Part shown: in pieces, positions 8,501 to 14,186 of the stretch
Numbering within the stretch: the stretch's first letter is position 1
Layout of the letters: every line of letters begins with the position of its first letter
IMG/VR virus record: IMGVR_UViG_3300042923_001757
Location: 1 to 38,208 of that record
Reading direction: 5' to 3' (one strand)
Source of the DNA: a virus
DNA: 38,208 nucleotides
Position numbers and translations under genes: made by a program
Notes under the pieces: generated by a model
The model's input: only the letters and a program-made list of their open reading frames with translations
Database searches by the model: none
Told to the model about the DNA's origin: nothing

Positions 8501-8837
8501 AAGGGAAATAGCAACGACAAGCGAAAATATAACAATGAAGACAGAAATTACTGAAATAAAAGATTTAAAGAATTATAAAGTTAGATTGCATACTGGCATT
8601 AGGTCAGGTGAAGAGGTTAGTAAACTTATTAACAATAAGACGTTGAAGTTAAATAAATCAAGTGATTATTTCAAACTTCTAATTGATGAAGAAGAAATTT
8701 GTTTTATTTATAATGAGTACGCTAAGGATCTAAAACAGAGAATATATTTAGAAGATTACATTAATCACAACTTTTATGTACATGTAGAAAAGGTTAACAA
8801 TAAGAGTTTAACTGTAACCTTAGATTTAGTTGTTTGA
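5550..8837 (+). CDS. Single-subunit RNA polymerase of the YonO / RdRP (QDE-1) lineage
   Basis: 1095 residues, starting at ATG after AAAGGGGATAGTAC. The core motif is SGADFDGDKILL with the metal-binding aspartates at 617, 619 and 621. This is the DxDGD loop of the double-psi beta-barrel shared by RNA polymerase beta-prime, eukaryotic RNA-dependent RNA polymerases and SPbeta YonO. More of the RdRP-like pattern is present in order: QIRLPYIKGLV with Lys336 (compare QIRYxGxKGVV of RdRPs), a lysine at 379 or 381, GRIPIKGD from 522, RNP at 571-573, and HLNNVIQV just before the aspartate loop (RdRPs: HLxDVIVF). YonO is known to be a DNA-dependent RNA polymerase, so DNA-templated transcription of phage genes is the likely role. 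It is followed by hairpins and two terminators, then by packaging and structural genes. No beta or beta-prime subunit-like partner is seen in the window. I am confident of the polymerase family; the template and promoters are inferred. Confidence 0.88.
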   Translation: MPLKRKQYFINYYKFSNLITNNNQLEFSKEDVIVYQNSENILYETVQRLKNHTYDNSSKNEISEIFILNAKDISTKNESQIDLYKRIMSDGVLIDGEKFKRFGKSSSMAMNQRTLFVREDLHDKLKEYISLSKQPETTTISKYETAIGLSLSSCNLIQGLPKIAIIPDYNTTVVDDVKIVRPFRPSNSDPGYIEHLKQIEYENYYNEKIKQLEESFNGFGQLPLSISEEHKSKAAWKKNFRRVKLDELDKPQGYKVLRRKNKQFLVYSYDQTEEIPNKLNKYSLGYDLVTETDFKNQTVPFDGQGLISYEYSNWLSKKLNLNYMSNGYQIRLPYIKGLVITIDFKSWFAEKEITHITDLWGKQVDVRDVDIILTESCFKAKLEATQGKNKWLFSSSDEYITLLQKYGHNYIGITNYIKSHEETDIYTDLNYQFINSLNLTVEDLVELAKKPIKLYLDILRYGDTASVKAFLNMIIKEGTDEVRLDTDVALAIDLDSRMIFDPRIQKFIRKQIQQAIQRLLIGRIPIKGDYKYITGDCIAFLQHAGGLDVNGLLGKDEYFCSSKLGEYVLLRNPLTSWHEVKKGEFVELSNAKYIQHLNNVIQVNINDLTMSQLSGADFDGDKILLTNDSKIVNGVITDLVIITEDNTPGKTKLYNIESIIEFELRNLSNLTAKLTNINTFIQSKALESGDLKNYELAIASCKQLQGELIDSIKKGTNPIIPDVLLELQSFKPYFQRYIYEDFDKTYKGQKYQKINTPLNQFVYKVEKLLDKLKKQRIFDSIGYIDRDTYNLIIDESRYDRDLFFNLCEKVIPIYNEYAKRSGEIYREQKSIKKVRASDEDKENLKLIKQKYKELAEDTRNILSEICDNPSILTSVCAYIEYHESKSGNVKDKTVVRTESYLFPWICTQNAYGLLENIRTNCDNKQLQVMEIKELNRKNMEYTGILFVKDGIATIGDQVFKTKLKNGKYRCNNYMGYHYIDFDIEREIATTSENITMKTEITEIKDLKNYKVRLHTGIRSGEEVSKLINNKTLKLNKSSDYFKLLIDEEEICFIYNEYAKDLKQRIYLEDYINHNFYVHVEKVNNKSLTVTLDLVV

Positions 8838-8842
8838 TTATA

Positions 8843-8903
8843 GGTTGCTACCGCAACCAGGGGTGAAAATTTAATGAGATTTCATTAATATAAAATTTCT
8901 CCC
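8843..8903 (+). promoter_or_regulatory. Hairpin pair just after the RNA polymerase gene
   Basis: GGTTGC (8843-8848), loop TACC, GCAACC (8853-8858) is a perfect 6-bp hairpin six bases after the stop codon. Its centre GCTACCGC (8847-8854) is identical to the centre of the hairpin at 2851-2868, although the outer stems differ. A longer imperfect hairpin follows: GGGGTGAAAATTTAATGA against TTCATTAATATAAAATTTCTCCC, about 8860-8903. Neither has a T-run. Confidence 0.4.
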
Positions 8904-8909
8904 AATTTG

Positions 8910-8942
8910 GACACTGACATTTTGTTAGTGTCTATTTTTATT
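8910..8942 (+). terminator. Intrinsic terminator 1 after the polymerase block
   Basis: GACACTGAC (8910-8918) pairs with GTTAGTGTC (8924-8932) with one G-U pair over a 5-base loop, followed by TATTTTTATT. Confidence 0.75.
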
Positions 8943-8956
8943 CAATATTATAACTT

Positions 8957-8993
8957 AAGGGACATCGCTTTATGTGGTGTCCCTTTTTGTTTT
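8957..8993 (+). terminator. Intrinsic terminator 2 after the polymerase block
   Basis: AAGGGACATC (8957-8966) pairs with GGTGTCCCTT (8976-8985) with one wobble pair, followed by a T-rich tail. Two tandem terminators sharply separate the polymerase block from the genes that follow. Confidence 0.8.
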
Positions 8994-9021
8994 AAAAAAA
9001 TAAACAGAAAGTAGGAATTAA

Positions 9022-9564
9022 ATGAAAATAGTTGTTGAGAATCAAGAAGTAACACTTACACCACTACCAGGGCCATACTCAAATTATATGGTAGATGTTG
9101 TTAATGGTAGGATTTATAACCTGAGGAAAAAGAGGTTTTTAGTTTCTAACGGAGATCGAAGATTTAATTATTGTAAAGTTACCTTAAAATTAGATGATGG
9201 TAACTTTAAAACACTTGGCGTCCACGAATTGGTTATGGCTTCACATTTAGGAGTAGAGGATACTTGGTGGAAGAGTCAGGGTTTGGAAATTAACCACATT
9301 TCAGAGATTAAAAGTGATAATTCAATATCAAATTTAGAGTTATGTACTCGTAAAGAGAATATGAATAAATCACGAAAAAAATTAGGTGGAAACAAAAGGC
9401 TTGGTTGGGAGTTAGCAAGAAATATTAGAGAAGAGTTCCAACTTAGTAAAGATAAAAAATCTACATTTATTAATTATTACTTAACAAAAATAGAACAGTC
9501 TTTTACATACTCCGCAATCGAGAATGTTTTAAATGGAAAAACATATAAAATTAAGACTCGATAG
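9022..9564 (+). CDS. Free-standing HNH homing endonuclease
   Basis: 180 residues. The N-terminal part (YMVDVVNGRIYNLRKKRFL and VTLKLDDGNFKTLGVHELV) has the look of a NUMOD4-like module followed by the HNH nuclease. The catalytic region is EINHISEIKSDN and SNLELCTRKENMNKS, with the His-Asn pair and the C-terminal Asn of the beta-beta-alpha metal fold. The last 60 residues (ELARNIREEFQL, then SAIENVLNGKTYK) fit an HTH-like DNA-reading tail. It starts at ATG after AGTAGGAATTAA. It sits alone behind two terminators and in front of small genes. Such enzymes nick or cut DNA near their own insertion site and spread between phages, so this is probably an intruder rather than part of the polymerase module. 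Confidence 0.85.
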   Translation: MKIVVENQEVTLTPLPGPYSNYMVDVVNGRIYNLRKKRFLVSNGDRRFNYCKVTLKLDDGNFKTLGVHELVMASHLGVEDTWWKSQGLEINHISEIKSDNSISNLELCTRKENMNKSRKKLGGNKRLGWELARNIREEFQLSKDKKSTFINYYLTKIEQSFTYSAIENVLNGKTYKIKTR

Positions 9565-9577
9565 AGATGAGATTATT

Positions 9578-9718
9578 ATGGAATTAAAAACCAAATTAAA
9601 TTTTTTAAATTGCGATGAATATAAAAAATTGCTGAGCAAAGCTGGAGACCTTGCAAAGCAATTAGAAGATACTGTTAAAGAAATCAATGAATTTGATTTT
9701 AAAATTAAAATTAATTAA
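9578..9718 (+). CDS. Small coiled-coil hypothetical protein
   Basis: 46 residues starting at ATG 9578 (weak ribosome site GATGAG). The frame is also open further upstream inside the HNH gene, but without a better start. The sequence is charged and helical (KKLLSKAGDLAKQLEDTVKEI), suggesting a short coiled coil. Its stop codon overlaps the stop codon of the minus-strand gene by two bases. Function unknown. Confidence 0.5.
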   Translation: MELKTKLNFLNCDEYKKLLSKAGDLAKQLEDTVKEINEFDFKIKIN

Positions 9719-10038
9719 AGTCCCATTTCTTTTGCAACATAATCATTTCCTGCAGTTCCCAACATCTCTTCCCAGTCACTAAAATTAGTTGTTTTTGAAA
9801 CATGTTGGTCAAGATCATTCTTAGGAAGATTGTCAAAATCTTCTTGTGTCTCAACATTAAAGTTTCCAGCATCTAAAAAGTCTTTAAAGTTTGAATAGTT
9901 TGTGTTTTTCATCATGAATGATTCGTTAAATAGTTCTTTAAAAGATACATTAACACCATTTTCAAACTTCTTTGCAGCTTTTTGCATTTGATCAAGTAAT
10001 TTATTTAGATTATCAAATCCTGTCATTTTAACGCCCAT
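9715..10038 (-). CDS. Hypothetical phage protein on the opposite strand
   Basis: 107 residues. The start is taken at the ATG with complement 10038 because AAGGAGGTGAT lies exactly upstream; an in-frame GTG falls inside that ribosome site and is rejected. It is a soluble, acidic protein (TGFDNLNKLLDQMQKAAKKF at the N-terminus, FKDFLDAGNF and FSDWEEMLGTAGNDYV later). The repeated pattern F-x-x-[FW]-x-[DE]-[FM]-L followed by G-[NT] is notable: NFKDFLDAGN and DFSDWEEMLGTAGN may be a degenerate internal repeat. It is the only minus-strand gene in the first 29 kb, so it must have its own promoter. It may be a lysogenically expressed cassette. I do not recognise a function. Confidence 0.75.
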   Translation of the reverse strand: MGVKMTGFDNLNKLLDQMQKAAKKFENGVNVSFKELFNESFMMKNTNYSNFKDFLDAGNFNVETQEDFDNLPKNDLDQHVSKTTNFSDWEEMLGTAGNDYVAKEMGL

Positions 10039-10173
10039 ATTTATCACCTCCTTGATTTAATTCTCTCAAAAGGGTTAAAAAGTGACAATTACAATATTTC
10101 GACATCCACAAGTTGAATAATTAAAGGAATAACGTCTCTTTCTGTCTAATTGTTAAATTGGGAGGTGAAAATA

Positions 10174-10509
10174 ATGCAACATCATATATCTGACGAAAAT
10201 GTTTTAATAATACTTAATGAATTGAAAGATAAACATGAAGAAATTAATGAACAACTTAATAATCAAATCTTTGATTATAAGAAGAAATTAGACAAGTATG
10301 TATATGAATACAGATTTTATTACGATGCGGAAACGTATTTGTATAATAAAAAACATCGAGAACTTTTAAATAATAAGTATTTAAATAAACATGATGTAAA
10401 TGAAGAGGCTAAATTAAAAGATACTATAGCAAAATTAACAGTTGAAAAAGACCTAAATGAAAATATTCTAAATATTATTAAAGAAAATTTAAATAAGTTT
10501 TCTAATTAA
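10174..10509 (+). CDS. Coiled-coil hypothetical protein
   Basis: 111 residues. The start at ATG 10174 is chosen because GGGAGGTGA precedes it by 5-6 bases. The protein is almost entirely charged and helical, with two long segments (LNELKDKHEEINEQLNNQI and LKDTIAKLTVEKDLNENIL) expected to form a coiled-coil hairpin, separated by a tyrosine-rich YVYEYRFYYDAETYLY stretch. No membrane segment. It is one of a row of small genes, several with their own terminators, and is divergent from the minus-strand gene. Function unknown. Confidence 0.7.
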   Translation: MQHHISDENVLIILNELKDKHEEINEQLNNQIFDYKKKLDKYVYEYRFYYDAETYLYNKKHRELLNNKYLNKHDVNEEAKLKDTIAKLTVEKDLNENILNIIKENLNKFSN

Positions 10510-10515
10510 TTAAGG

Positions 10516-10542
10516 AGCATCTCATTTGAAGTGCTTTTTATA
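10516..10542 (+). terminator. Intrinsic terminator of AGCATCTC type
   Basis: AGCATCTC (10517-10524) against GAAGTGCT (10528-10535), seven of eight positions paired including one wobble, then TTTTTAT. Closely related in sequence to the terminators at 10849 and 11673. Confidence 0.6.
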
Positions 10543-10602
10543 TTAAATTAAAGGGTTTTGTCCCACTCTGTCAGAATTTTAGATAGAGGGGGGTGAGAGT
10601 AT

Positions 10603-10848
10603 ATGCTAATAGAAGGTGTACACGAATGTAAAAGATGTAAAAACACTTTTGAATGGTATGAGTATATACCACAGCGCAAAGAAGAAGCGAATTGGAGTAA
10701 AGCACCAACAGGTAAGGTATCAGTGACAGTATTTACTAGACACGAGAATATGATACCAAACAACGTAAGAGGTACATGTCCGATAGATGAATGTGGTCAA
10801 CCTAATGTATTTGATGTTGATTACAAAAATGTAAAAATAACAAAGTAG
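10603..10848 (+). CDS. Small zinc-ribbon-like protein
   Basis: 81 residues, ATG after GGGGGGTGAGAGTAT. It carries CKRCK near the N-terminus (residues 9-13) and a second pair in GTCPIDECGQPNVF near residue 65, spaced as C-x-x-C and C-x4-C. That arrangement is consistent with one zinc-binding ribbon. No catalytic motif is seen. It is likely a small nucleic-acid or protein-binding accessory factor. The gene is bounded by terminators on both sides and behaves as a single-gene cassette. Confidence 0.7.
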   Translation: MLIEGVHECKRCKNTFEWYEYIPQRKEEANWSKAPTGKVSVTVFTRHENMIPNNVRGTCPIDECGQPNVFDVDYKNVKITK

Positions 10849-10874
10849 AGCATCTCAATAGAGGTGCTTTTTAT
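10849..10874 (+). terminator. Intrinsic terminator of AGCATCTC type
   Basis: AGCATCTC (10849-10856), loop AATA, GAGGTGCT (10861-10868), one wobble pair, followed by TTTTTAT. Confidence 0.75.
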
Positions 10875-10900
10875 GTTGTAAAACAGATAAAAAATGTTTT

Positions 10901-10993
10901 ATGTGGCAAAATTCGACAACAATCGAATCAAAAAGTGATAACATTAATATGCAGCAAATGCTGTTGGATGAAATAATTGACAGGGAGGGATAA
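10901..10993 (+). CDS. Possible 30-residue protein
   Basis: A short frame from ATG 10901 to TAA 10993 whose product would begin MWQNSTTIESKSDN and end LLDEIIDREG. Support is limited: the codon pattern is reasonable and its end contains the ribosome site (GGGAGGGA) of the next gene, as in translationally coupled pairs. It has no convincing ribosome site of its own. Confidence 0.3.
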   Translation: MWQNSTTIESKSDNINMQQMLLDEIIDREG

Positions 10994-11013
10994 CTATAAA
11001 AAACATATTTAAG

Positions 11014-11580
11014 ATGTTATGTCTAAATTTGCTTTTTACAATAATGATATCATCTATATTCATAATATTACCTATTACATTTAATAGTTTTGTAGAGTTT
11101 TTAAAAGATGTTGGAGTCATAAAGGATACGAACACATGGATCGGTTTTTACTCAAACGTTGTATCATCGTCTATTGGTGTAGTTGGTACTATAATGGTTT
11201 TAATTTATCAGTTTGATAAAAAGTCTATCGAGGATAGGAAAAATTTTATTAAAATTACTAAAAATTTATTAAATCAAGAATTATTGGGTAACTATGAAAC
11301 TTTAAAGAAGCACAGTGTACTTAAAATATTAAATTTAAAAATTAAAAATGGTAGTACGAGTAGTAGTTTTAATGTGGATGGATTATTTGAATATGACATT
11401 TACAACGAATTTAAATTTGACCTGGTAAAATCTGGGGAATCTACAGTAGGTAATTATATTAATTTTTATCTCGCATTAAAGAAACTCGAAAAAACTAAAA
11501 GTCTTAATGATTTAAATGTAGAAGAAGTTAGGAAGATATGTACTGATTTAAATATAGAATTTATTCCTAGGGATAAGTAA
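11014..11580 (+). CDS. Two-span membrane protein, start codon possibly AUA
   Basis: 188 residues from ATG 11014. Two hydrophobic segments, about residues 1-28 (LNLLFTIMISSIFIILPITF) and 44-68 (SIGVVGTIMVLIYQF), put the charged C-terminal 120 residues in the cytoplasm. The strong ribosome site GGGAGGGA (10983-10990) is too far from this ATG. At normal spacing it points to ATA at 10996, in frame, giving IKNIFK before the methionine. Either AUA is the start or the true start codon was lost by a G-to-A change. The C-terminal domain (KFDLVKSGESTVGNYINF, LKKLEKTKSLND) is unrecognised. Superinfection exclusion is a common role of such phage membrane proteins, but this is a guess. Confidence 0.7.
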   Translation: MLCLNLLFTIMISSIFIILPITFNSFVEFLKDVGVIKDTNTWIGFYSNVVSSSIGVVGTIMVLIYQFDKKSIEDRKNFIKITKNLLNQELLGNYETLKKHSVLKILNLKIKNGSTSSSFNVDGLFEYDIYNEFKFDLVKSGESTVGNYINFYLALKKLEKTKSLNDLNVEEVRKICTDLNIEFIPRDK

Positions 11581-11672
11581 AGTAAGCATATCTTCAGAGT
11601 GTTAGATTTTAACAAATATTAAAAAGGTTTTAAATAGTGAGAGTTAATTAGTTAAAAAACACAAATTAATTG

Positions 11673-11701
11673 AGCATTCCTTAATAGGGATGCTTTTTTA
11701 T
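11673..11701 (+). terminator. Intrinsic terminator of AGCAT type
   Basis: AGCATTCC (11673-11680), 6-base loop, GGGATGCT (11687-11694), one wobble pair, then seven bases of T-rich tail. Confidence 0.75.
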
Positions 11702-11760
11702 ATTGGGGTGATCACATAAACACGAGAGACGTTATAAGGCTAATACAAACTGATAAATTA

Positions 11761-12039
11761 ATGAAGTTCTATAAGTCAAGAGTGTGGATGAATCTTAGAA
11801 ACCAAGCATTATTGAGAGACAACCATGAATGCCAGAAGTGTAAAGCTAAGGGTAAGTATCACAAGGCAGACTGTGTTCATCATATTGCAGAGTTAAAACT
11901 CTTTCCACAGTTTGCGCTAGACTTAGATAACCTTAGGAGCTTATGCAACACATGTCATAATGAAGAGCATGGAAGGTTGAACATTTTTCAGCTGAATGTT
12001 AAGAAAAAACCAAAGTTTATGAATGAGGAGAGATGGTAG
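11761..12039 (+). CDS. HNH endonuclease adjacent to terminase genes
   Basis: 92 residues from ATG 11761. Cysteines of the structural zinc site (CQKCK, residues 23-26 region, and CNTCHNEEHG) frame the HNH core with VHHIAEL and DNLRSLC. Phage HNH proteins next to P27-type small terminase genes are required for cos cleavage and packaging in HK97-type phages, and this gene sits in that place. The conserved N-terminus of this family (NTRDVIRLIQTDKL) is encoded upstream of the ATG. In-frame translation back to ATA at 11716, just after the ribosome site GGGGTGATC, restores it. So the natural protein probably starts 15 codons earlier, at an AUA, or its ATG has mutated. Confidence 0.88.
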   Translation: MKFYKSRVWMNLRNQALLRDNHECQKCKAKGKYHKADCVHHIAELKLFPQFALDLDNLRSLCNTCHNEEHGRLNIFQLNVKKKPKFMNEERW

Positions 12040-12041
12040 AA

Positions 12042-12182
12042 GTGAATAAAGTACAAATTGAAAAAGATTTTAAAAATAAAATGCGAATAGACACCCCGGG
12101 TAAAAAGTTTCAGGTTCTACAGGGGGAACGTTCAACGGGAGAGGGTAACTCGGAGAAAACATTTCTAGTATTTTTCACATGA
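12042..12182 (+). CDS. Possible 46-residue protein overlapping the expected cos region
   Basis: A frame from GTG 12042 to TGA 12182. Its product would be basic (MNKVQIEKDFKNKM, then TPGKKFQVLQGERSTGEG). The weak ribosome site GAGGAG lies about 12 bases upstream. The stretch between the HNH gene and terS is where cohesive ends normally lie in such phages, so the base pattern may reflect packaging-site constraints rather than coding. Kept at low confidence. Confidence 0.3.
   Translation: MNKVQIEKDFKNKMRIDTPGKKFQVLQGERSTGEGNSEKTFLVFFT
12080..12180. other. Candidate cos / packaging-site region
   Basis: The HNH-terS gap is locally GC-rich and full of G-runs (ACACCCCGGG near 12092, CAGGGGGAACG near 12120, GGGAGAGGG near 12138) in an otherwise AT-rich genome. 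In HNH/P27-terminase siphophages the cohesive end site usually falls here. No cleavage position can be read from sequence alone. Confidence 0.35.
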
Positions 12183-12198
12183 GAGGGGGGTGGGGTAA

Positions 12199-12546
12199 AT
12201 GGCTAAACACAGCGTAAAAATTCAAGATGAGAACATTCAGAAAGAAATAGATCGTCTTAACTCCATCTTTCTAGATTTACCTGAAAATAAAAGAGAGATA
12301 GCAAAGGAACTTATAGAACGAGTAGCTTTTATGACAATCCAACTTAGGATACTGGAAGATACGATTAAAACAAAAGGGCCAACGTATATGTTTGAACAAG
12401 GAACACAGAAAATGCTCGTTGAGAATCCAGCTCAAAAATCATACAACACTACAATGAATCGATATACAACAGCTTACGATAAATTGTTTTCGTTGGTAGA
12501 TAAATTAGAACCGAAGAACAGTGACGAAGATGACGAGGACATATAA
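12199..12546 (+). CDS. terS: Terminase small subunit (P27 family)
   Basis: 115 residues, ATG after a run of G-rich ribosome site (GAGAGGGGGGTGGGG). Typical P27-like features are a helical N-terminus (NIQKEIDRLNSIFLDLPENK), a central ELIERVAFMTIQLRILEDTI helix, and the family's hallmark region KTKGPTYMF..NPAQKSYNTTMNRY. It ends in a very acidic tail (NSDEDDEDI). It binds the packaging site and recruits the large subunit. The next gene begins inside its last codons, indicating translational coupling. Confidence 0.93.
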   Translation: MAKHSVKIQDENIQKEIDRLNSIFLDLPENKREIAKELIERVAFMTIQLRILEDTIKTKGPTYMFEQGTQKMLVENPAQKSYNTTMNRYTTAYDKLFSLVDKLEPKNSDEDDEDI

Positions 12547-14170
12547 GTACCATAAATATATCGATGAATATATGTTGATGGTTGAGAGTGGAGAAATAAA
12601 AGCCTGTTACGAACAAAAACAGTTAATAGAGTTTCTAAAATGGAAACTAGACCAACCTGGAGTAGTCATTGATGCAGTAGCAATAGAAAACTCTATTGAG
12701 AAACCAGAACCTTACTTCCCATTTAAGCTATTTGCATGGCAAAGATTCTGTAATGCTTTTATATATGGAGTTAGATATGACACAGGACATTTAATGTTTA
12801 ACAGATTTCTTATAGAAATAGGTAGAGGAGCAGGGAAGAACGGTTATATTTCTTATAACGGTTTTTATATGTTGAGTGGTCATCATGGGATACAAAATTA
12901 TGACATTGACATTGTTGCTACATCAGAGGATCAGGCAAAGACTTCGTTTGAAGATGTTTACAATGTATTAGATTCACGTTGGAATAAATTAAAGAATGTA
13001 TTCTATAAATCCAAAATGTTAATCCAACATAGAAAGACTAAATCAAAGTTAGAGTTTAATACTTCCAATGCTAGAACAAAAGATGGTAAACGTAGTGGGG
13101 CTATAGTGTTTGATGAGATTCACGAATATGACAACTACAGTAATATTAAAGTTTTCACATCAGGGTTAGGGAAAAAGAAAGATCCCAGAACTTTTTATAT
13201 CACTACTGATGGATACGTCAGAGGCGGAGTGCTAGATGATTTAAAGACAGAGGCTAAGATGGTTCTAAATAAAGAACTACCTCATTCAACTTTGTTTCCG
13301 TTTATCTGCAAATTAGATGAGGAGTCCGAGGTAGATAACATTGAAATGTGGGAAAAGGCTAACCCTTCATTCAGATACAACGAACACTTACAACACGAAA
13401 TGAAACAAGAGTTCCACGACATGCAATTCAATAGCGCACTTCGTACTGAATTCATGACAAAGAGAATGAATTTACCTGTTGAAGATTCTCGTAAAGAGGT
13501 TGCTACCTACGAGGAAAGACTTGCTACTAACCAACCTATTCCCGATTTAATCAGTGAGGTTGTTGGGGGTGTGGACTTTGCTCAAATTAGAGACTTTTGT
13601 TCTGTTGGAATATTAGGCAAAGTAAACGGAAAAAGAATATGGATTCAACACACATTCATGCATCATTCAGCACCTAAACTCCAAGATATTAACCCTGAAA
13701 TAATTCAGTTAGCAACAGACATGAAATTATTAACAGTGGTTTATGAAGATTCTATAAGTGCCGAACATGTTGTTAATTGGTTTGTGATGATGGCTAAGAA
13801 ATACAGGATAAAGAAGGTTTGTATGGACTTGTATCGTTCATCAATCTTAAAGAAAGCATTTGAAGATGCAGGGTTTGAAGTTGAGATAGTCAGACGAGGT
13901 GCAGCGACACACAGTAAATTAGCACCATTAGTCGAAGAAATGTTTGTTAAAAAGACGATAATATTTGGTGATGATCCTTTAATGCGTTGGTATGTAGGTA
14001 ACGTATACAAAGAAGAAAAGATGAATGGTAATATCGAGTATTTAAAAATTGACAAGGACAAGCGTAAGACCGATGGGTTTTTCGCTTTTTTACATGCCTT
14101 GAATTTAGACAGTGAGTTAGTAGAAAGTGTTCCTATAAAAGCAGGTATGTTCAAAGCTAGAACTTACTAG
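12530..14170 (+). CDS. terL: Terminase large subunit
   Basis: 546 residues. ATG 12530 is chosen over the in-frame GTG three codons earlier because the product then begins in the usual MTRTYKYH form. The motor domain has a variant Walker A, GRGAGKN (residues 98-104, Lys103), and Walker B IVFDEIHEYD (Asp195-Glu196). The nuclease domain has GGVDFAQIRDF with Asp349 as a candidate metal ligand, and a C-terminal DKDKRKTDGFFAFLHAL. It translocates DNA into the prohead and cuts concatemers. It overlaps terS by 17 bases and is followed at once by the portal gene. Confidence 0.95.
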   Translation: MTRTYKYHKYIDEYMLMVESGEIKACYEQKQLIEFLKWKLDQPGVVIDAVAIENSIEKPEPYFPFKLFAWQRFCNAFIYGVRYDTGHLMFNRFLIEIGRGAGKNGYISYNGFYMLSGHHGIQNYDIDIVATSEDQAKTSFEDVYNVLDSRWNKLKNVFYKSKMLIQHRKTKSKLEFNTSNARTKDGKRSGAIVFDEIHEYDNYSNIKVFTSGLGKKKDPRTFYITTDGYVRGGVLDDLKTEAKMVLNKELPHSTLFPFICKLDEESEVDNIEMWEKANPSFRYNEHLQHEMKQEFHDMQFNSALRTEFMTKRMNLPVEDSRKEVATYEERLATNQPIPDLISEVVGGVDFAQIRDFCSVGILGKVNGKRIWIQHTFMHHSAPKLQDINPEIIQLATDMKLLTVVYEDSISAEHVVNWFVMMAKKYRIKKVCMDLYRSSILKKAFEDAGFEVEIVRRGAATHSKLAPLVEEMFVKKTIIFGDDPLMRWYVGNVYKEEKMNGNIEYLKIDKDKRKTDGFFAFLHALNLDSELVESVPIKAGMFKARTY

Positions 14171-14186
14171 AAAGGTGGTGAGACAA

